Shown: piece by piece, positions 1 through 11,230 of the stretch | Layout: each line of letters starts with the position of its first letter | Position numbering within the stretch: the first letter of the stretch is position 1 | Assembly (NCBI GenBank): GCA_047495785.1 | Contig: JBLDXI010000007.1 | Span: 3,348,001 to 3,412,000, forward strand | Length of the DNA stretch: 64,000 nt | Direction of reading: 5' to 3' | Origin: Lepidodermella squamata | Lineage: Eukaryota; Gastrotricha | Program-made: the position numbers and the translations under genes | The notes under the pieces: model-generated | Told to the model about the DNA's origin: nothing | Databases searched by the model: none | The model's input: only the letters and a program-made list of their open reading frames with translations

Positions 1-1477
1 GTGATATGACGCGGCAGGCGGTGCGACGGTCGCAAAAATAAGGGTGAACGTAGCAATTTGATCAAAACTGAATTTGGTAAAAAGTTGTTATATTATGGAC
101 GAAGCCGACAGAAATTTCTTATCTGGCATAGACAACACTGTAACAGATAGGAAGCAAACGATCTTTGTATAGTGACTTTATATTCGAGCTGAATTCGCAA
201 AGATGCGACACGCGACCACTTTATGCCGCCTAACGCCCGTTAAAAATTCAATTATTTAAAAAAAATCGACAGACGAAATAATCAATGTCAAATTTGTTGT
301 GTTTTGGCGGATAAATACTAGATTTCTCGCGGTCTATCGAATGAGCCCAGCTAATCTTGCAGGCTCTCATAATTAATTTTCTAGCATTTTTGAAAACAGC
401 TGTCTTTGCTGGTTTACGACAACTTTGCCACTCTTCTGCCGCGGTTGGCTTATCCGGAAATTTTCTGAAAATTTTCTGAAAATTAGTTTTTTCATGTTGA
501 GAATCGTCTCTATCTGTCGATTTTATGGTCTATACCATGGAGGAATAGAAACTTTTACTGTTCTTCCATCGTTATAGTCATTCGATTGTGCGCGACGTGC
601 GCGCTGGAGACTCAAGCGGGTATCAAAATCTCCTCATAGCGATTTTTCTCCGCAAGACTAGATACTTACGGTCTTGTAACATGTCTTGTCCAACAACAAT
701 AAAAATCACACCGGTAAAGCGTGGCCAGGAGTGGATATCTAGGCAGGTAGCTATGACTTGGCGATGATTCACGTTTTGAGTTTTACAGGTGAGCGACTGC
801 GTCGGATGAAAAGTCGCAACAGTATATAAATAATATTAATACTAATCTTTTCATTTAGTCAATGTCTATACCGATAAACGGTTTTGAAGAGGGCGAAGGC
901 TGGCGAAAAGATAGAAATCACCCACCCCCTCAGTTGAAGATTCTACTTTTTCCGAGAAATTCATAATCATTAATTTTGTTAACAATCATGTGTTAACAAA
1001 AGTCGCAGGAGTATATAAAAATACCTAAAATATCTACTAAAAATACCTTAGTTTTTCGAGCTCTATCCGAAAAAAATGTTTCACGATGATCTGAAAACAT
1101 GGGTTGGGTAGTCGGTCAAATTGACATGGAATTGCCCCAATTCAATTTTGTTTGAATTATTCAAATAAATGTTTTAAATAATCTGTAATTATAACTTTTT
1201 CGACTTGCTACGTTCACTCAGATTTTTGCTACGGTACTTCAGATTTGCTACATAACACCGGGTGGTGCTACACTCGCACAGATTTTGAGCGCTCGTTGCG
1301 CTTCTCCTAATTCTGCTACACTCACTCAGGTTTTCGCAGCGCTCACCATTTAACTCAAGGTCGAATGGGAACGAAAGGAAAATTGTCTAATTTAACAATC
1401 CGATTTGAACTAAGGATACTGGGGTATAGAAATCGATAGGAAATGTTTCTATCAAAGCAGCTCGAAGGTGAGCTTAC
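1..1477. other. intergenic, no gene recognised
   Basis: AT-rich sequence with only short unconvincing open frames. This is where the 3' exons of truncated copy F (Thr-rich stalk, channel) would be expected, and no Thr tract or channel motif is visible on either strand. Confidence 0.5.
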
Positions 1478-2199
1478 TGTCAATAGGTCGTTAGCAACTT
1501 GTAGTATCAGTCTGTACGTGCTTGTCCCACTGGAAGTGAATAACCCGGCACCTCCGCCTCCACAGGCTGCCGCCGATGTGTAATAGGGGATGCAGGGGAT
1601 AGTGCACGCAGTTGTGATTCCAGTTGGTTCGAAGTGCACCATGGTCCTTCCGTTGGTTTTCAACTCTTGAAGAATGTTGAGTCCATGAATGTTGTTGATC
1701 TTCTCGTAGGAACAACCAGAGGTAACTGAGCGAAATAGATGTCTTTAGCGAAGATATTATAATTATATTAAAGATTATTCCTTGCCATAAGTAAGAGAAG
1801 CAGCCGACAATAAGATGGATAGCCATCCTGGCTGGGCTGCTGCTGTGTTGTACGTTGCCGTTATATCCATTTCTGCCCGCCAGTTTTGAGCTGTGCCTGA
1901 GGCTAGGAACTTCAATTCGTAAACAAAGCCTGATTACAGACATTTTTAACGGGTATTTTTGCAGATAACCTGGCTGGATGATATTCGCCCAAAGTCTGCT
2001 GATGCTAAATTTGCCAAAAGGTACCCGTTCGAGTTTTGTGTAACAGTCCCATAGGTGGCAAACGTTATGCTTGAGGAGACTGAAGAATTCGATAGGTCGA
2101 ACGAGAAACTCGGTACATATGTCGGAGAGCCAGCGAACATGTAAGGTAACGCGAGTGAACTCAGATCGGGAGTTGGTGAGATCTGAGCATTCAGCCAAC
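1478..2199 (-). pseudogene. copy F: truncated N-terminal module of the chimeric channel family
   Basis: Three exons can be joined on the minus strand: 1970-2199, 1786-1909 and 1478-1725. Their lengths (230, 124, 248 nt) and phases match copy G at 21859-22569 exactly. They encode one extracellular module, including the motifs DFGRIS, NWRAEMDITATY, a Cys-pair segment (CTIPC) and LFTSSGT. The last visible exon ends at a GT donor (gtaagc), but no following exon, mucin stalk or channel is found down to base 1. No signal-peptide exon is clear upstream. Exon 3 appears to use a GC donor (G|GCAAGG). The reading frame itself is intact. I read it as a 3'-truncated copy; a gene continuing beyond a very long intron cannot be fully excluded. 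Confidence 0.6.
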
Positions 2200-3285
2200 C
2201 TGAAACAAAAACCGCATCTTAGTAACATATATATGAGGCACTTTAAGCGTCTTCTAACATGTCTTGTAAAGAACCAGCAGGGGACATATAAGTTTATTCA
2301 TTTCAACTCAACTATTGATTGCTCGAATGTTCGAATCGGAACTCTAACGATGGTTCGATTTCTTTCTTGACGCCTCGGCTCATTTGACAATCTATTACAG
2401 CATTTAATAATTCAACATGCTTTCAAACCTAAAAGGCTTTGCACCTGGCGCTTATAATGGCTAGAAAACTTTGCTGTTGAGCTGTTAAGTGTGAATAAAT
2501 AGCCACATAAGAGAGTTGCGCAAACCTCGGAGAGAACGCCTACGGAAGACAGACATGGTTTTTTTAAAACAGCTAAGCAAAGTTGGACTGGAGCCAACAG
2601 AGCGATATCTGACGCATCGTTCACTGAGATTTTGGATACATGGTTATGCGTTAGCATTGGGGATCGGGATGTGGCGGGAGGATCGGGAAGCTGATCAGGA
2701 TGTGACGACCCAAAAGCGGCATGATGTTTTGCTCACAAGTATAGAAGAGTAATTTCCAGTGCTGAGGCGAAAGTTTAGTATTATTTGGTTACTCTTTTCA
2801 TACTGTCAGATAGATACGAAGTAGTTAAATTTTCGGTCGAATATATTTATTTATTTATTTTCATTTATTTGGAGCCAGCGACACATATGTCTACCGAGAT
2901 TTTAGGAGAACTGGAAATTTAATGGAGAAATTCTACACTCGTGAATGTGATATGAAAATGTCTTACAACAAAAACACAGAAGACATCTGAGTTACCCAAC
3001 AGCGGGCACTTGGACTTGGAAAGTTAAACTAGAACAACAGTAATTGGCTTGCTCTAAAGAACTATTGATCTGTGCTTTTTGACACAGCGACAACTTAGCT
3101 CATCTATACCTAAATTTGTTTGATTCAAATTCTCACAAACTTACTAAATCACTGATGACCACATTGAAGTGTTATGAACAAAAAAAATATAGAACACCAA
3201 ATAAAATAAAATGACGTATTTTAGTCGTGTTACTCCTGCTGTCTGAACATCAACCAGCTAATTTCGGGGAGATTAACAATCATCA
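2200..3285. other. spacer between copies F and A, with a duplicated block
   Basis: 2170-2600 is a diverged direct copy of 24490-24905; both sit between module-derived sequence and the next channel gene. A short TTTA-type microsatellite lies at about 2846-2870. The rest is 3' flank of copy A. No gene seen. Confidence 0.55.
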
Positions 3286-6200
3286 CTAGAATGCCACCAA
3301 AACTGCGTAGACGTTGATTACGAGGAAAATGTCGAAGTAGATGAAGAAGGCTGCGAGGTCCAACGCCCGAGCGAAGCAGATCTTCGCAGACGCTATTGAA
3401 ACGTTGACCTTCTTGGACATCAACTGCGGAAATTTCGCAGTTACAGCAAACATTGCAGCTTCATAAAGGGCGATCATTCCAGTGAGACCAGATAGGATCA
3501 ATACGTATTCGGCCATGAGGACTGACTCGGCTGTATCAGGAATCAGCCCTAAGACATCCGACTGGATCACAATCATGCTGAGTAGAAGGGTGCCAGCGAA
3601 TGCCGGACGATCAGGAACGTCCGGCTGAAAGATGAGCGATGAGAAACCCAGCGCCATAAGGATTGAACATGGCGCAAGCGAATTGATGAGATAAGGTATC
3701 GGTTTTCGAGTGAAGGCGACATTAAATCGCGTATAGCCTGATGTTCCATTTCTTCTAAGCAGAGAAGTAGTTATGCCATAGAGGGAACTCGACGACTTCA
3801 GTTTCCACATTTCGCTGTCGAAGGTTCCAGGAATTTCAAGGCGAACCCCGCCAAATGCGACAAATTTATCAGCTTCATCGAGGGCGAATGTGAAGTCACA
3901 AGCTTGTGAATCAAAGGGGAATTTACGAAGCTTCAAGACGCATTTGGACCGAAGTATCCCATACCTTATCCAATGGAAAAACAGCGTACGATTAGGGGTG
4001 GTTGGGTAGTAGACAACATGTATCTGCTCTTTGAATCCACTCTCCATGTAAAGGTCGTTAGTCGTGTTGGTGAATCGCAGGCTCGGGACCCAAAGCTGGC
4101 GTCTGTCAACCGCATATATGCGATCTGCATCATTTACTGCTGGAGCAGTAGTGTCACTAGAGCAGACGTTCACGACCCACTGAACCACAACACTTCCTGA
4201 TACTGATACTTGCCGAGCCTCGGCGTCGATATCATGCAGCCGATCCATCTCAAATGTCAGGAAAATTTGTGTTCCAATAGCCGGTGATCTGTTTGGAAAG
4301 CAGCGTACGTCTAAATATGAACTTTGTTTCATCAAATACCTGTTTCCTGTTTCTAGATTTTTGCATGGTTTCAAATCGTCGATCTCGAGCAAAGGGATGG
4401 CATAGCCATCGATCAAATTAGGTATAAAAAACTCCGAGCTGTTTGTTATGAAATCGTAAGTCCTGGGACCTAGCGTTGTAGGTAGATTGGTGGTGGATGC
4501 AGATGGCCCCAGGCTCCACAAACGAAAATTCGAAATTGTAGCATCTCCCTGAGTGCCGTTAATTCCATAAAGCATGATGCTAGCATTGCCTTTCGCAATC
4601 TGATTTGTGCTTAGGCCACTTGCATTTGCACTTGACAAAATGATCATCGAATTGGTATTATTGTCCTCAGGTAAAGGAACAAGAGCGACCTTGAGGAAAA
4701 CGCATTCGTGATATTAGCCAATTAATATTTGAACCAATTACTTACAGAGACTAGGTCGTTAACGCTTTGAACGATAATGCGAAAATATGCCGTGCCCGAA
4801 CTGTTGAAGACGTTGGTAATGGTAATAGACTCATAGTCGTACGATAGAGGCACGGTTTGGCTGATATTCACCACATTAGCGTCGTAGGCTAGGTATAGCT
4901 TTCCACCTATACCGATTTGCAGAGCCAGGTGAAGTCCATCATAATTGTCGAAGGTATCGGGACTAGCTGTAGCACGTCTCTTACGACCCGCCGTGCTCAT
5001 GCCTTCGAAAAAGTGCTTACAATAGCTATTTTAGGGTATTCATGTTGACTTACTGACGTCTGCTGGGTGGCCAGTGATAGCAAACACAAGGTATCCATAC
5101 GTGGCCCCAGTCGGGTCGTACTTACAGCTGACATCCATTTCGGCTCGGAATGGAACGTATCCCATCTCTGAAGGCAGCTTTTTGTCCAATAATGCCGATC
5201 CGTAATCAGCTGTTGGATAGGAATTGAGTAACACTCCAGTTTTGTTACTCTTTGCATTCGCTGTGACAGTGAATTTAGCCGTTGCGTTGACAGTTGAATT
5301 CGTGTCGTAAGATAGATGACCGAGGAAGGCCGGATGGCCAGACCATAGATAGGGCAATGGCATCGACTGCAAATTCGGCTCTGGGACCATATAACCTGGC
5401 ATTGGAGTTGATGTTGTCGTAGTAGTCGTTGATGTGGTTTTGGGGGTCGTAGTAGTAGTGGATGTAGATGTCGATGGGGTTGTACTTGTTTTTGTTGTTG
5501 AAGTACTTCGAGTCGTTGTTGTAGGGGTCGTCGTAGTTGTCGTGGTTGTCCTGGTAGTTGAAGTTGACGTAGTCGGAGTTGTTGCCGTGGTAGAAGTCGA
5601 TGTTGTCGGGGTGGTCGTTGTTGTAGTCGATGATGTAGTTGTCGGCGTCGTAGTTTTAGTGGTAGTCGTTGGAGTCGTGGTTGTGGTTGTTGTTGTTGTA
5701 GTTGTCGATGGAGTTGTCGTGGGGGTGGTTGTTGTAGTTGACGTAGCAGTCGGAGTTGTAGTCGTCGTTCTAGTTGTAGTTGAAGTTGTAGTAGATGGCG
5801 TCGTGGTAGTCGAAGACGTCGAAGCGCTCGCACTCAGTCTCCAAAAATAGAAATTTCTGATTAATGTATGGCCATGTTGGTAATTGCAGAAATTGTTGAT
5901 ACGCAGTTTCACAGTCGCAGTAGTCCAGATTGTGTTCATCCCGGTGATATTTACATAATCAACGCAAACCTTTGCCTGTAGGGTGCTTAGCGGGGCCATT
6001 GCTACAGTCAAGTTATCTCCAAATGCTTGGATTATCAGGCGAAAGCGAGCAGTTCCTGAAGAATCGAACAGCCCGGTACCACAACCCGGTGCCGTCGTTG
6101 CAACTATCGGAGAACACGGAACTTGGCAAGTTGAACTGATAAGTGTGGGGCTGAACAGTATTCGCATTCTCCCATCGTTCATCAGTTCTTGCCATACGGT

Positions 6201-6827
6201 GAAACCACGGAAATTTGACATGATATCGTAGCAGCCAGTACTGTCGGCTTTCAGGAATGAAGGGTGAGCTTAAGCTTAAGGTCGGATAATAAAAGTTCAC
6301 TCACTGGGATAATTCAGCGAGGTGCTGGAAAACATTACTCCGAGCCAACCAGGCGTACTGCTGGTATATGTTCCGTCGTAATTAGCAGTGACGTCCATCT
6401 CTGCGCGCCAATCCGTGGTCGTTGTAGGGAAGTACTGTCATGATTAAAATGGATTAGAATGCAGTCAATTCCTTGAGGAAAAAACTTACGGTATTAGCGG
6501 ACATTCGTCCGTAGTCGGCCGAGTCTGTAATGTCTCCAACTTGATAAGAGTCGGATAGTTGATTCGCGGAATTGAAAAGAGTGAATGTCTGTGAACCAGC
6601 AATGCTGGAGTTCGCCTGGTCAAACGACATGTTGGCTAAATATAATGCAGATCCAGAAAATAGATACGGCAAGGGTAATGTTGCCGTATCTGGCACGGGG
6701 GTTATTAGTGAAGCTATTAGACAAAATCAGTAAACAGTATTAGACGAAAACCTTCCATAAAGCCGTTAGCCTTACCCACTCCACTGGCTTGAATGATCAC
6801 GCATATCAGAAGCGCGTATAACTTCAT
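3286..6827 (-). CDS. copy A: chimeric receptor, two extracellular modules + mucin stalk + Cys-loop channel
   Basis: Seven exons: 6776-6827, 6490-6713, 6305-6434, 5054-6247, 4746-5002, 4340-4689, 3286-4288; 1069 residues, in frame throughout. Residues 1-17 are a signal peptide. Module 1 (about 20-275) and module 2 (about 416-676) share SGxxxYL, DYG, RAEMDV, a C-x-x-PC segment, FxSSGTA and a final FxxW element. Between them lies a Thr/Ser/Pro tract of about 140 residues. From about 680 comes a Cys-loop receptor: W-V-P-S, a 13-residue Cys loop (C-VLKLRKFPFDSQA-C, about 849-863), TM1 about 932-955, M2 beginning PDRPAFAGTLLLSMIV, TM3, a loop of only about 25 residues, then TM4 at the very C-terminus. 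Channel assignment is strong family knowledge; the modules are unrecognised. The start was chosen because the 52-nt signal exon is repeated in C and D. Probably a plasma-membrane ligand-gated cation channel. Confidence 0.85.
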
Positions 6828-6894
6828 TTCAAATCTATAGCTAATCTGATGATTATTGGCGTTTCACAGCAAAATGGTCGAGAAACTTTGCCAT

Positions 6895-7125
6895 TTACGA
6901 AAGTTTTTGTTGCCACGCACCTCCATATTAACGAACGAAAACACGGCAGAACTGCAAGAGTTTGCTTTAAGTTATTCCGTGGGCGTCTTTTTGCCAGCAG
7001 AAAAAGATCACGTCAAACACTTGCGAGTTTCAACTCGCACTTTGCATTGACTTCGGTCTTATATCCTCATGAAAGCTTTTGTGTGATCGATGTCGCAATC
7101 GTACAAACAAAAAATATATAAGCTA
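6895..7125 (-). promoter_or_regulatory. conserved 5' flank of copy A
   Basis: Patches in this interval are conserved in the 5' flank of copy C (29085-29315), for example ttttgttgccacgc, gtgggcgtcttttt and a TATA-like block aaaaatatat followed by gctaccag. Conservation between duplicates fits promoter/5' UTR but also fits recent shared ancestry. Confidence 0.3.
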
Positions 7126-7174
7126 CCAGGAAGGTATTCAAACCACGTGTGTACTTCTCTTTGTGTTGCATTTC

Positions 7175-7385
7175 GGTCTAGAGCTTCGCCTCCTCAAAAT
7201 CGACACCTGGAGTGAAACCCATCAGGGCGGTCGTGAAAGATAACAACTGCTCTTTGTTGAGATGCGTTGTCATCAATTGCGGCAGATCAATAGCTTTCAA
7301 GCGCGAGCCGAGTTCATGGCGTAGCTTCATGTCCTAAGTTTTAGCGCCGTCGATTTCTCGCACTTTTTCGACCAGTACCGTAATC
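7175..7385 (-). pseudogene. neprilysin last-exon relic upstream of copy A
   Basis: Minus-strand similarity to the last exon of the neprilysin gene (about 40700-40930), covering the part that encodes an AIDLPQL-type segment. The frame is broken and the zinc-ligand segment is lost. It lies about 350 bp 5' of copy A, matching relics next to C and D, and marks the duplicated unit. Confidence 0.65.
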
Positions 7386-7774
7386 CAGTACAACTTTGAA
7401 CAGGTACAAGTTTGAACATTTCACGCAACTCAGATTATCTCTGAATCCATGCGGATATAGCGCTTGGGAATTTTACTGAATATAGATATTGTTGTGATCT
7501 AAAATGTTGCCAAGTTTCATCAACACCGCCCCCGAGGTCTCTCTCGAAAAAATTCCCGAAATAACAGCGAAGATGATGCCAACATGTTAAAAGCCTGATG
7601 TAACATGCATGTAAACAGCATGTAAGCATGATGACGACATCGCTCCTGCATCCCTGAAGCATTCAATGCTTTGGGCAGGTCCCGGGGACTCCGGGACTGC
7701 TGTTAGGCGGAAGCCGACCCCCCAGTTTTTCTCTGTCCGTAACACCTGCGGCAGCTCAAGACTTCAAATACTAT
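7386..7774. other. intergenic, nothing recognised
   Basis: Only short open frames without family resemblance, before the 7779-8812 element. Confidence 0.4.
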
Positions 7775-7778
7775 TATT

Positions 7779-8812
7779 CGTTCACGTCGCGGAAGAACTC
7801 GCACTTCGGTTTTTTTTCTGACTACAGTACTGTCGTGTACAGCTTCGTTGACTGTATTTTTCGTACGGCGCATCTCGACAGTATTTTTTGTACGGTATTA
7901 GAGCTGTAGTATTTGTAGCATAAACTTTGCCTTTTACCACTATGAGCGCTTTTTGACATTCTTCGCTAATTTTGACGTAGCGAGCCCATTTCGCCGAAAA
8001 CAATGTCACTTTGACAATAAAATCAGGCATTTTCTTGTGGTTCCGAAAAATTTCGAGACTAAAGAAATCTAAAATAATTTCGAGAAAACCGGTTCTAAGG
8101 CAGAAATGCAAAAAATTAGAAAGTATTTTAATTAATATCGTATGGCCAACCAGAAAATAAAGCAATGGTCTCAAGTATTCAAGCAAATATTTTTTACTTT
8201 TATTATAGAACCGTTCGGGCATGCATATATAATATATAAGTATCATGAGATGCTCTGATTGATTGCATATTTATATTACCATGACATGGGTTAGGCTTTT
8301 CGCTTGGCGATTCGAATGTGTTGTCTATCTCTATTCATGAAATGGCGCCAGTCGCGTCAATCTTTCCGTCGAAGTGCGTTACCTGCTAATTATCGACTGC
8401 TCGGCATAACGAGACAAAAAACAACACAGCTGCGTCGTCATAAACAGTGTGGTTTCAGGCTGTTATAATTTGTAAGGTCGTGCGTTGCAGCATTTCGAAA
8501 AGTCCGACAGTACTTTTTCTTCAGTTTCTACAGTTTTTCTACAGACTGTACTTTCAAATACTGCAAGCCGTACCATGAACTACGGCTGGATACCGTACAA
8601 TCATATACAGCTGCCATCGACAGTACTACGACTACAGTTTCATTCCACTGTACCAATTCATACGGCTAGCCCGCCGTAGAAAAAGTACGGTCGAAAAAAC
8701 AGTACTTTTTATACGGTAGATATTACAGTACTACTCGGTACAGCATAAGCTAACTGTACTAGATGTACTGTCGGACTTTTTCAGAAGTGCGAGTTCTTCC
8801 GCACCGTGAACG
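7779..8812. mobile_element. non-coding TIR DNA element, TATT target duplication
   Basis: Ends are 29-bp inverted repeats with two mismatches (7779-7807 and 8784-8812, starting CGTTCACG and ending CGTGAACG), flanked by TATT on both sides (7775-7778, 8813-8816). The subterminal parts are dense in short words such as CAGTAC/GTACTG and CGTAC in both orientations. The open frames inside resemble no transposase, so this looks like a non-autonomous MITE or fold-back element about 1.03 kb long. Confidence 0.7.
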
Positions 8813-8816
8813 TATT

Positions 8817-9976
8817 CTCTTGAACATTTGTTTGGCTTTTTTTAAGACTTATTTTAATCCGATTTTTTTCTATGAATATTCAAATTTATGCAAATCAAGT
8901 CTCGCCTAATTTAGAGAAGAGACATCCTACGGCTCGTGCTGGTTTTACCGTCATCGACAGATTTTTAAAGTAAGAGGCGAAAACATCGACGAGAGCAGCA
9001 TCGTCGTACAGTCCTGTTTGAAAACTAAGGAACCCGCGCGGCAGTGGAGTATTAACTTCGCCACGCTAGAAGAACTTAATGAGCGAGGGTTCCGTTTCAA
9101 AAGGAGGTAGACTAACAACGCCGCGTGAGAGCTACCCGACTCCGCTCGCCCTGCTTGCTCCGTCTCGCAGGTCCAATGTGAGAAGAGGAGCAGTGGATTA
9201 TAAACTGCGCCACTGGCGAGACAGTAGTGATTGCTCACAACATCACTTCATCGGTATCAGTGAGCTGTGCATAATCACAGTGACAACTGATAAGCAAAGA
9301 ACGTTTCAAAATGAGCTTGACCAACAAAACGCCCCTTTGTGAGAAGTCTTTCAATGATTTAGTCAACTGAGTATTTCACTGAAAATCCCTGAAGCCTGCG
9401 TCATCACAGTTGAAATGGCAGATAGCTAAACTTACTCTTATTGCGCTTCTGATTCACAAACGATTCATTTCCAATGACCCTTCGCCTTGAATTCAAAATT
9501 AGCACCCGCCCACGATGATCAGAGTAGAGCGCCGTGTCACTGAGGTGTGTTTTATCACTGTAACACTTATTCACACCGTTCGATAGCAGTCGATCAATTG
9601 TCCTGTATGGAAGACTTCTATTTTCACTGCTCATCGTTTCATTTGGTCAACTGAGAGTACGTATATTCACTGTCACAGGATGGCTGCAATGCCGTTGAAA
9701 TGTGATTGCAGACTACAATTCCCGCTTCTCTTGTGCGCAGGATTCGCGCAGATGAGACGCTCTCAACACTCACACTGTTTTCTAGGCCAAAGGCAGGGTT
9801 GCCGTTGAGAACAGGACTTGACATTGTTTATTTTTGTTCAACATCCGAAATCCGAACTCATGACTTCAGTGTTGTTTCAGATCATCTGATTTCTAGAAAA
9901 CATACCCTATTAAGGTTCAGGCACTCAATGCACCTTCAAGCGTGCTCATTAATGGAAAACGCAGTCATTTTATGAC
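8817..9976. repeat. non-coding stretch rich in TCACTG/CAGTGA words
   Basis: Two related segments (about 9041-9070 and 9191-9222) share GCAGTGGA and CGCCAC words. From about 9230 to 9680 CAGTGA/TCACTG recurs many times in both orientations. No convincing gene; possibly decayed DNA-transposon material. Confidence 0.35.
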
Positions 9977-10035
9977 TTTTGTATTATGGTGCTTTCACAA
10001 ATTTGACGCATTTGTGAAAGCACCATAATACAAAA
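9977..10035. repeat. perfect 26-bp inverted repeat (hairpin)
   Basis: Arms 9977-10002 and 10010-10035 are exact reverse complements around a 7-base loop (ttgacgc). The hairpin could be a palindromic MITE core; no tRNA- or microRNA-like context was seen. Confidence 0.8.
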
Positions 10036-10106
10036 TTGTTAACAACTGCTGTTCCCTCTGGTCCGCGTCATACTGCAGCCCTTGCCCTAATGCTCCATAA
10101 CCTGGA

Positions 10107-10795
10107 GACTAATACATTATGCACAATTTCAGGCCCGCCTACACGTAACGGCTCTGCTCGCTCACCTATTGGCTGGCCTATTGACTGTTACGGAACACAT
10201 GCGCGCCATAAGTGCGCGCGTGCACAACTGAATCACATTTAACCGAAAGAATTCGCGCATTTTTCTGATTTATGAAAAATCATTTTTACAGAAAAATTCT
10301 GTATCTATCGATATAAAATTTGCAAGGCAGGTACAAAAAATAAGCTAACTCTTGGAAATATTTGCATGGCGCGCTCACTCGCTAATACGTGCGCACTGCT
10401 TTTTCGGGAAATTTACAGCGCGCGCCGTTGGCAAAGACAAACGTGAAATTGTTGCGTCAATTTTCATAAAATGAAGCAATTTCAATCCTCTATCGATTGA
10501 ATATAGGGTTCTCGCTCGAAAAATTTAATGGCAAAAAGCTTTCCGTGCACTGAAATATTAGGGCGGGTGACCTCACGCGGTCGCGCCTTTGAGTAAAAAT
10601 CATGCACGTAAAGTTTGTCGTCATCATATTTCACGTGTGACAATTGTATATTCAATCGATTGAGAATTTAATTTGTTTTTTTTTTGGTGTAAAAACTTAT
10701 TTTAGTTGATACAAGTTTAAAATGAGTTGGCTAATAGAAGCGCGCGCAGAGCCGTATAACTTAGGCGGGCCTGAAAATGTGCATCCATTATACAT
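10107..10795. mobile_element. probable non-autonomous TIR element
   Basis: Segments near 10119-10156 and 10744-10785 are imperfect inverted repeats sharing TTTCAGGCCCGCCTA and CGGCTCTGC. The interior is non-coding with clusters of GCGCGC. Exact ends and target duplication are not certain. Confidence 0.5.
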
Positions 10796-11230
10796 AGATT
10801 TCGACAGTATGTAACTCCTTTTCCGCAGAATGGAAAACAATTCACGTGGACATGTTATATTGTGTATTTTCTCTCATCGAAATCAACAACAAACTTTATA
10901 ACCAACTGGGCACGACTTACAACATGAACAATGAACGATAAACGTGGCATTTGCTAAGATCTGAACGAAAATAGAACAAATATATCCAAAATCAGAATGT
11001 AATTATTCGATAGAGCTTTTAACGCGAATTCAAAGATCACAACTCTGAATGGCTTGCGTAAATCAGTCTTCTCTAGTCTCGAAATAAAATAAGAAAACCA
11101 AACTAGGCCTGAAATCGGGTTATCTAAAAATGCCGTATTCCTGTGGTTATCACGTCAGCTCTTCTACTTTTCCAGGCCTACCTAATCATCAAAAAGCATC
11201 ACGGCATGTCAAAGATATAAATATAAACTT
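10796..11230. other. 3' flank of copy B
   Basis: No additional gene or repeat recognised. Confidence 0.4.

Noticed and set aside
5434-5850. Long Val-rich plus-strand frames (also at 13392-13643, 27571-28056, 38508-38948, 49032-49271, 21139-21372)
   Set aside because: They are the complement of the Thr-coding stalks; low-complexity GTNGTN DNA leaves several frames open.
7782-8246. 154-codon minus frame
   Set aside because: Lies inside a TIR element, AT-rich Phe/Ile/Lys composition, no family motif.
9706-9975. 89-codon plus frame near a hairpin
   Set aside because: No splice or family support; within repeat-rich DNA.
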